Positions 59,977 to 64,000 of a DNA stretch of 64,000 nucleotides are shown in pieces. Where the stretch lies: NCBI GenBank assembly GCA_037126765.1, contig JBBCBC010000027.1:6286406-6350405 (forward strand), read 5' to 3'. Made by a program: the position numbers and the translations under genes. Under the pieces are notes generated by a model. That model was not told the DNA's origin, searched no databases, and worked only from the letters and a program-made list of their open reading frames with translations. Positions within the stretch are counted from its first letter, which is position 1. The number at the start of each line of letters is the position of its first letter. Source of the stretch: Stenogyne calaminthoides. Taxonomy: Eukaryota; Streptophyta; Magnoliopsida; Lamiales; Lamiaceae.

Positions 59977-61354
59977 TTAGTTGTGTATAGGTGGTTTTCT
60001 TCTTGCTTGAGAATAGTCCATTCCCGATAGGTCAAGTATGTCCGGATACCTCTCCTTCACTCTTGGTTCTCGTTGATGACTTAAAGATGATGAATCTACT
60101 GACATATTTTCTTCTTTTGTGTCGTTTTTCTCTTTACTCTTGTCGTTTTGATTCTGTACACGGATAATCATGTAAGTGAAGAAGAAATAAAGAAGATATA
60201 TAACGTTAATTTAAATCTTGAATCATATTCAGTAGTTATAAAAAATTGCAACCTACCTTAGGTGTAGTTGTAGTGCTTGAAATTGGGCTCACCATTAGTT
60301 TTCTTACCCAGCTTCCTGAAATTAATTAAACAACGCAAACTATTGTCATTTGACCAACAAAGATTATTAATTAATAAGTAATACTACCTAATATTGTTAA
60401 GTGAAATTACTAATAATGTTCGATACCAATAATTACTATTATTCAATGAAAACAACTAATATTATTTAGTGGTGTATATAGAAAATTTGTCTTAATTCAA
60501 TAATTACATTAAATTATGGGGTTGTTTAATAATTTGAAACAAATCTGTGATGATAATTGTAACATGAAAAAGAAAAAAAGAAATTAATTTCTTTTAAAGT
60601 TTGAGATTGTAGAGATGTGTGAAATCAATTAATTTATATTAATTTCTCAACTCTCTCTAAGTCGTGGGCCGAACTATATATTTTGGGGAGACTCATTAAG
60701 TGAACAATTTAGGTGGTGTTTTAAACCACAACTTACACTTGAGAAGCACTTATTTTTCTAAAAAGTTGGGTCTCACTAACTTAAAAAATAAGTGCTTCTC
60801 ACTATAACAATTGAGTTTCAAAACACACCCTTAATATAAGTGGAGTTGCTTAATTCTGCAGGATTCGAACCCATAGCTAGGAAGTGAGCGTGAGAAAAAA
60901 AAACTATGATACAATAAAAGAATTTCATTTCATGTTCAAACTTGCAGAGAATAAGTGTGAAAATAATTCATTAATTTATATTAATTCCCAAACATAATAT
61001 ACATATAGTTTTCATAAATTATATATGAAGTATTATTAAACCTTAATTTTGAATTTTACAGCTCAATTATAACATGAAAGAACGCTCTTTTTACCTGAGC
61101 AATGATAGCCTTTGCACAGAATGACCTTTTCAACACCATCTGATGGGGTTCCTTTTGTATTAATCAAGCGAATACCTTCACGAAATCAGCAAAAAATTAT
61201 TAAATAGAGAATTGGAAAATTAAAATTTTAATTTGATAACCTTTATCTAACATCTATATATGTATTTATAGATATATATATATATATACGTACCTTGAGC
61301 TTCATGAAACAGAAGTGATAAAAATAGCAGATATATCAGCATCCAAGACTTCAT
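59977..61354 (-). CDS. RGF/GLV/CLEL secreted signalling peptide precursor
   Basis: Four exons (61294-61354, 61095-61175, 60257-60315, 59977-60153) join in phase to 125 residues. Residues 1-20 (MKSWMLIYLLFLSLLFHEAQ) form a secretion signal. The middle is hydrophilic and unconserved in appearance. The final 13 residues, 113-125, are DYSQARRKPPIHN. That matches the root meristem growth factor / GOLVEN / CLE-like family, whose mature peptide starts with a sulfated Asp-Tyr, has hydroxylated prolines and ends HN. The preceding ERYPDILDLSGM resembles the acidic linker before cleavage. Such peptides are secreted and perceived by RGI/RGFR receptor kinases to control root meristem size, gravitropism and auxin carrier traffic. 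The exact member cannot be told. The unusual point is RR before KPP. Confidence 0.88.
60712..60830. mobile_element. small Tourist-like MITE in intron 2 of the RGF/GLV gene
   Basis: The ends are GGTGGTGTTTTAAACC and GTTTCAAAACACACCC, flanked by TTA on both sides (60709-60711 and 60831-60833). The 119-bp element is nearly a perfect foldback (GAGAAGCACTTATTTTT / AAAAAATAAGTGCTTCTC). Confidence 0.8.
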
Positions 61355-64000
61355 TATTACAAGAAGTAGTACTTCTTAATTTAATTTTGGGACAAAGAGC
61401 AGGAAATTTATGAGACTATGAACTTGATTTGGTAACTATCTTCAAAATGAATGCAAGAATTGAATGTGGATATCTTGGTTGAGTTCAAAGTACTTAAATG
61501 GAGTAAATTTCTTATCAGTAGTCTTCATAGAGGCTGCTTATATATCTATATAAATAACATGCACAAACAAAAATGTGTAAATGCACTAGGCCCCCATGTT
61601 AGTTCTTGAATTGTATGACATGATTTGAAATGATTTGGACTTGTGCCTTTTATTTTATTTTCTTGGGATTTCTCTTTTGATTACTTATAAGTTGATTGTC
61701 TTCTTTGAAAAGTGACAGATTAATAATGTCTTGGAATTCTTGTGGATGTACCATCTACCCAATTCGTTGAATTTTCTGTGAATTTCATACCGATTATATT
61801 TATTTGTGTCGACATGATCAACGGTTAGGATTTAAACTGCAATTATAGAAAAATTGAAAAAAAACGAAATTTCAATAACACTGATTTAGTTACTCAGTTC
61901 ATTAGGAATGATTACGTCTAGGGCACTACCAAGCCAGAAGATTAACTAATATTTTCGGTGATTATAAATACAATGAATCAGATGAGTATTTATAAACAAA
62001 ATTGGGTCAAAACCCAAAGGATCATTCTGGTCGAATCTGTTAAAAAAGATCTCAATTTTTTTTCTTCAAACGTGAAGCAGCTGATCAGACTCCATAATCC
62101 AAGATGAAATTCATGATAAATCCACGGGATGAAAAATGTAGAGGATAAAAATTAGAAATTCTTAAAATCCGGATAGTTGTATATGTGTTAATGGGGTTTG
62201 AAGTCATTACTTTTAATTGAGGAAATCGGAGATTGAGTGCTCCATTTCTTAAACTGGAAATATTTAAGAGCTAAATCCAACAAGACAACTTGTTGGAAAT
62301 GAAAAGAGAGAGTGGGGTCCCATGGCACAACATAGTGTTCAAGTATGAATGCATATCATGGAGTATTATGAATACAAGTACTCCTATATATGTGATAAAT
62401 TAAAGGTGAAAATTGCATCACCTGTATTGCACAATTGATAGTAATTTTAATTTTATTTTGACTCATTTTTGTGGATAAAAAATGGAAAACGAAATGAAGA
62501 GTATTAGTTATATTAAATCATCACTTTTTTTTTTAATTTCAATTTAATCTAAACTTTAAAAAATTACAAACAAATTACCAACTTCAAATATTATTGCAAT
62601 TTAGACTTCTGAGAATTTTTTTTATGCCTATTTATAGCGTAGTTGATTGTTCAAATTAAATTAGTCTTTTGGGAAACTTCCTTTGTGTCAAGTCAGCAAG
62701 TCATGTCACAAATGAATACACAAAAAAAAATTGTTCAGAAGTCTAGTTTGCAATAATACATCAAGTTGTTGATTTATTTACAATTATCTAAAATTTTAAA
62801 TTAGATTGTAATTTTTTTTTAAATGATGATTTAGCTTGTAATTAAGCCTATTAATTTTCAAGTTGAATAAAATTGCATAAATTGAAGGATGATGCAACGG
62901 GTGTCTTGAATGGTACTATTGTCTTAAAATACATCCCAACATATCAAATGTGATGACCCAGGGGCGATTTCCTGTCTGTTTATCATCGTCGGAAGCAAAC
63001 AGGAATGGGCAATAAATACAACCCCACACCTACGACATATATGCATCTTCAATTTATCAACATATATAAATAATAAATTTTGTGGCGAAAAAAACACCAT
63101 TCCATTCCATGGTGAAATGCATCTGCCAATTTACTGCTGCTGATGAAATAACCTAATAACTGACTTTCCAAACCGTTAACATTTTAGAAGGTGTGAGTGT
63201 TAATTTGTACTAATTTACATCACGTCTCATGAATGAAATGAGACTATCTCATATAAATTTTTGTCTAAATTTACTTATTCATTGTGAAATTGATTATATA
63301 TTTACAAATTCGACCCTATAGTTATATGTCATACCTTTTTTTTATTATTATGAACATTCTTTTATAATATAAGTCATATATTTCAATATCACGAGTAATA
63401 TCACTTTTGTATAATAAGTTATATCTTTCAGTTATCACGATTAATACATTTAGTAATATGAATCATATCATTCTTTTATATGATCCAATTTTACCGATCT
63501 CCTTGTATGAAACTTGTCCACTGTATACTTTATCATTGTTAATTAGGTTTTTATTCTATAAAAAATTCGGTTAGGATTTTACATTCTGATTTTTTCAATT
63601 TTCTTATAATAATAAAAAAAATATCTGAATTAACTGTTATTTATCAAATCATTTGATCATTTTTTTTGTTTTGAAACAAGTCTTCAACCATTTAGTTGGT
63701 GACAAACACTGTCACTGCTCTTTAATTGACCACAACAAGGTTCCCCAAAATAATTAATATAATTCTAGCTAATAAAATATTGTAAAAATAAAAATTAATA
63801 AATCCCCAAAATTAATTAAGTGAAATTTCATTAAAATAAAGCTTAAACCCAGAATTAATCACAGGCGGAAACACAATCCCAAAATCAACCCACCCACCCC
63901 CTTGAGAACTTAATGATCTCATCTATATAAAAAATGATACTCTACTATATGATTAATGACATATAGAATGAATAAAACCTTGAAATATAAAAAATGACGA
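61355..64000. other. promoter side of the RGF/GLV gene, then gene-free DNA
   Basis: The first several hundred bases are the presumed promoter of the minus-strand peptide gene. No motif there is clear enough to name. From about 61800 to the right edge I see no gene. A partial GAGACGGTCTC-family repeat (copy H) lies at about 63187-63275 (GGTGTGAGTGTTAATTTGTACTAATTTACATCACGTCTCATGAATGA...CTATCTCATATAAATTTTTGTC). Confidence 0.45.

Noticed and set aside
1..64000. CRISPR arrays, bacterial operons, organelle insertions or viral genomes
   Set aside because: No regularly spaced repeats, Shine-Dalgarno-led gene runs or organelle gene sequences were noticed. The retroelement found is an ordinary Copia retrotransposon.

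Overview
The window is nuclear DNA of a flowering plant, most likely a eudicot. Genes have many short GT-AG introns in AT-rich DNA, and plant-specific families are present: an RGF/GLV/CLEL peptide precursor, a fragment resembling the REVEILLE (LCL) clock-factor C-terminus, and site II and MSA-like promoter motifs. No species can be named from the sequence alone. There are no operons, CRISPR arrays or organellar genes. All exon models were built by eye from splice sites, reading-frame phase and family resemblance.

Layout. 1-9588 has no recognisable intact host gene. It holds an edge-truncated hAT-like element, several inverted-repeat elements (one carrying an RNase H-like fragment) and plain AT-rich DNA. 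At 9589-15089 a RING-family paralogue (copy 1) is split in exon 1 by a decayed Ty1/Copia retrotransposon (9724-14842). 16713-25691 (+) is an intact-looking 18-exon S9 prolyl-oligopeptidase-family serine hydrolase whose introns house at least five short elements. 26783-28265 (+) is the intact RING-H2 paralogue (copy 2). 28925-31031 is a 2.1 kb PIF/Harbinger-like element carrying a broken REVEILLE-like exon. 31281-38377 (-) is MCM3, the replicative helicase subunit. Nearly all its exons are intact, but exon 2 carries an 823 bp hAT insertion, exon 3 a 1-nt frameshift and exon 10 a partial tandem duplication. A Mutator-type element (38471-39576) sits 94 bp before its ATG and displaces site II-like promoter motifs.

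The right half continues with a third paralogue of the RING family that has lost the RING (41054-43558, +), with a decayed LINE and a tRNA-like sequence in its intron. Next is an uncharacterised 477-residue gene with two MSA-like motifs upstream (45060-47611, +). Converging on it is a second RING E3 gene (48762-53321, -) whose frame is preserved across six exons but which has two in-frame TAG codons and a zinc-ligand His-to-Leu change. Beyond lie two hAT-like elements with exact 8-bp target duplications, one nested in a CACTA-like element, and an RGF/GLV peptide precursor (59977-61354, -). The last 2.6 kb has no visible gene.

Two themes stand out. First, three copies of one RING family lie over about 34 kb with three fates: intact, RING-less, and broken by a retrotransposon. 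Second, host genes here are heavily struck by transposons, often with clean target duplications that allow the pre-insertion sequence to be inferred. A short GAGACGGTCTC-bearing repeat recurs at least eight times.
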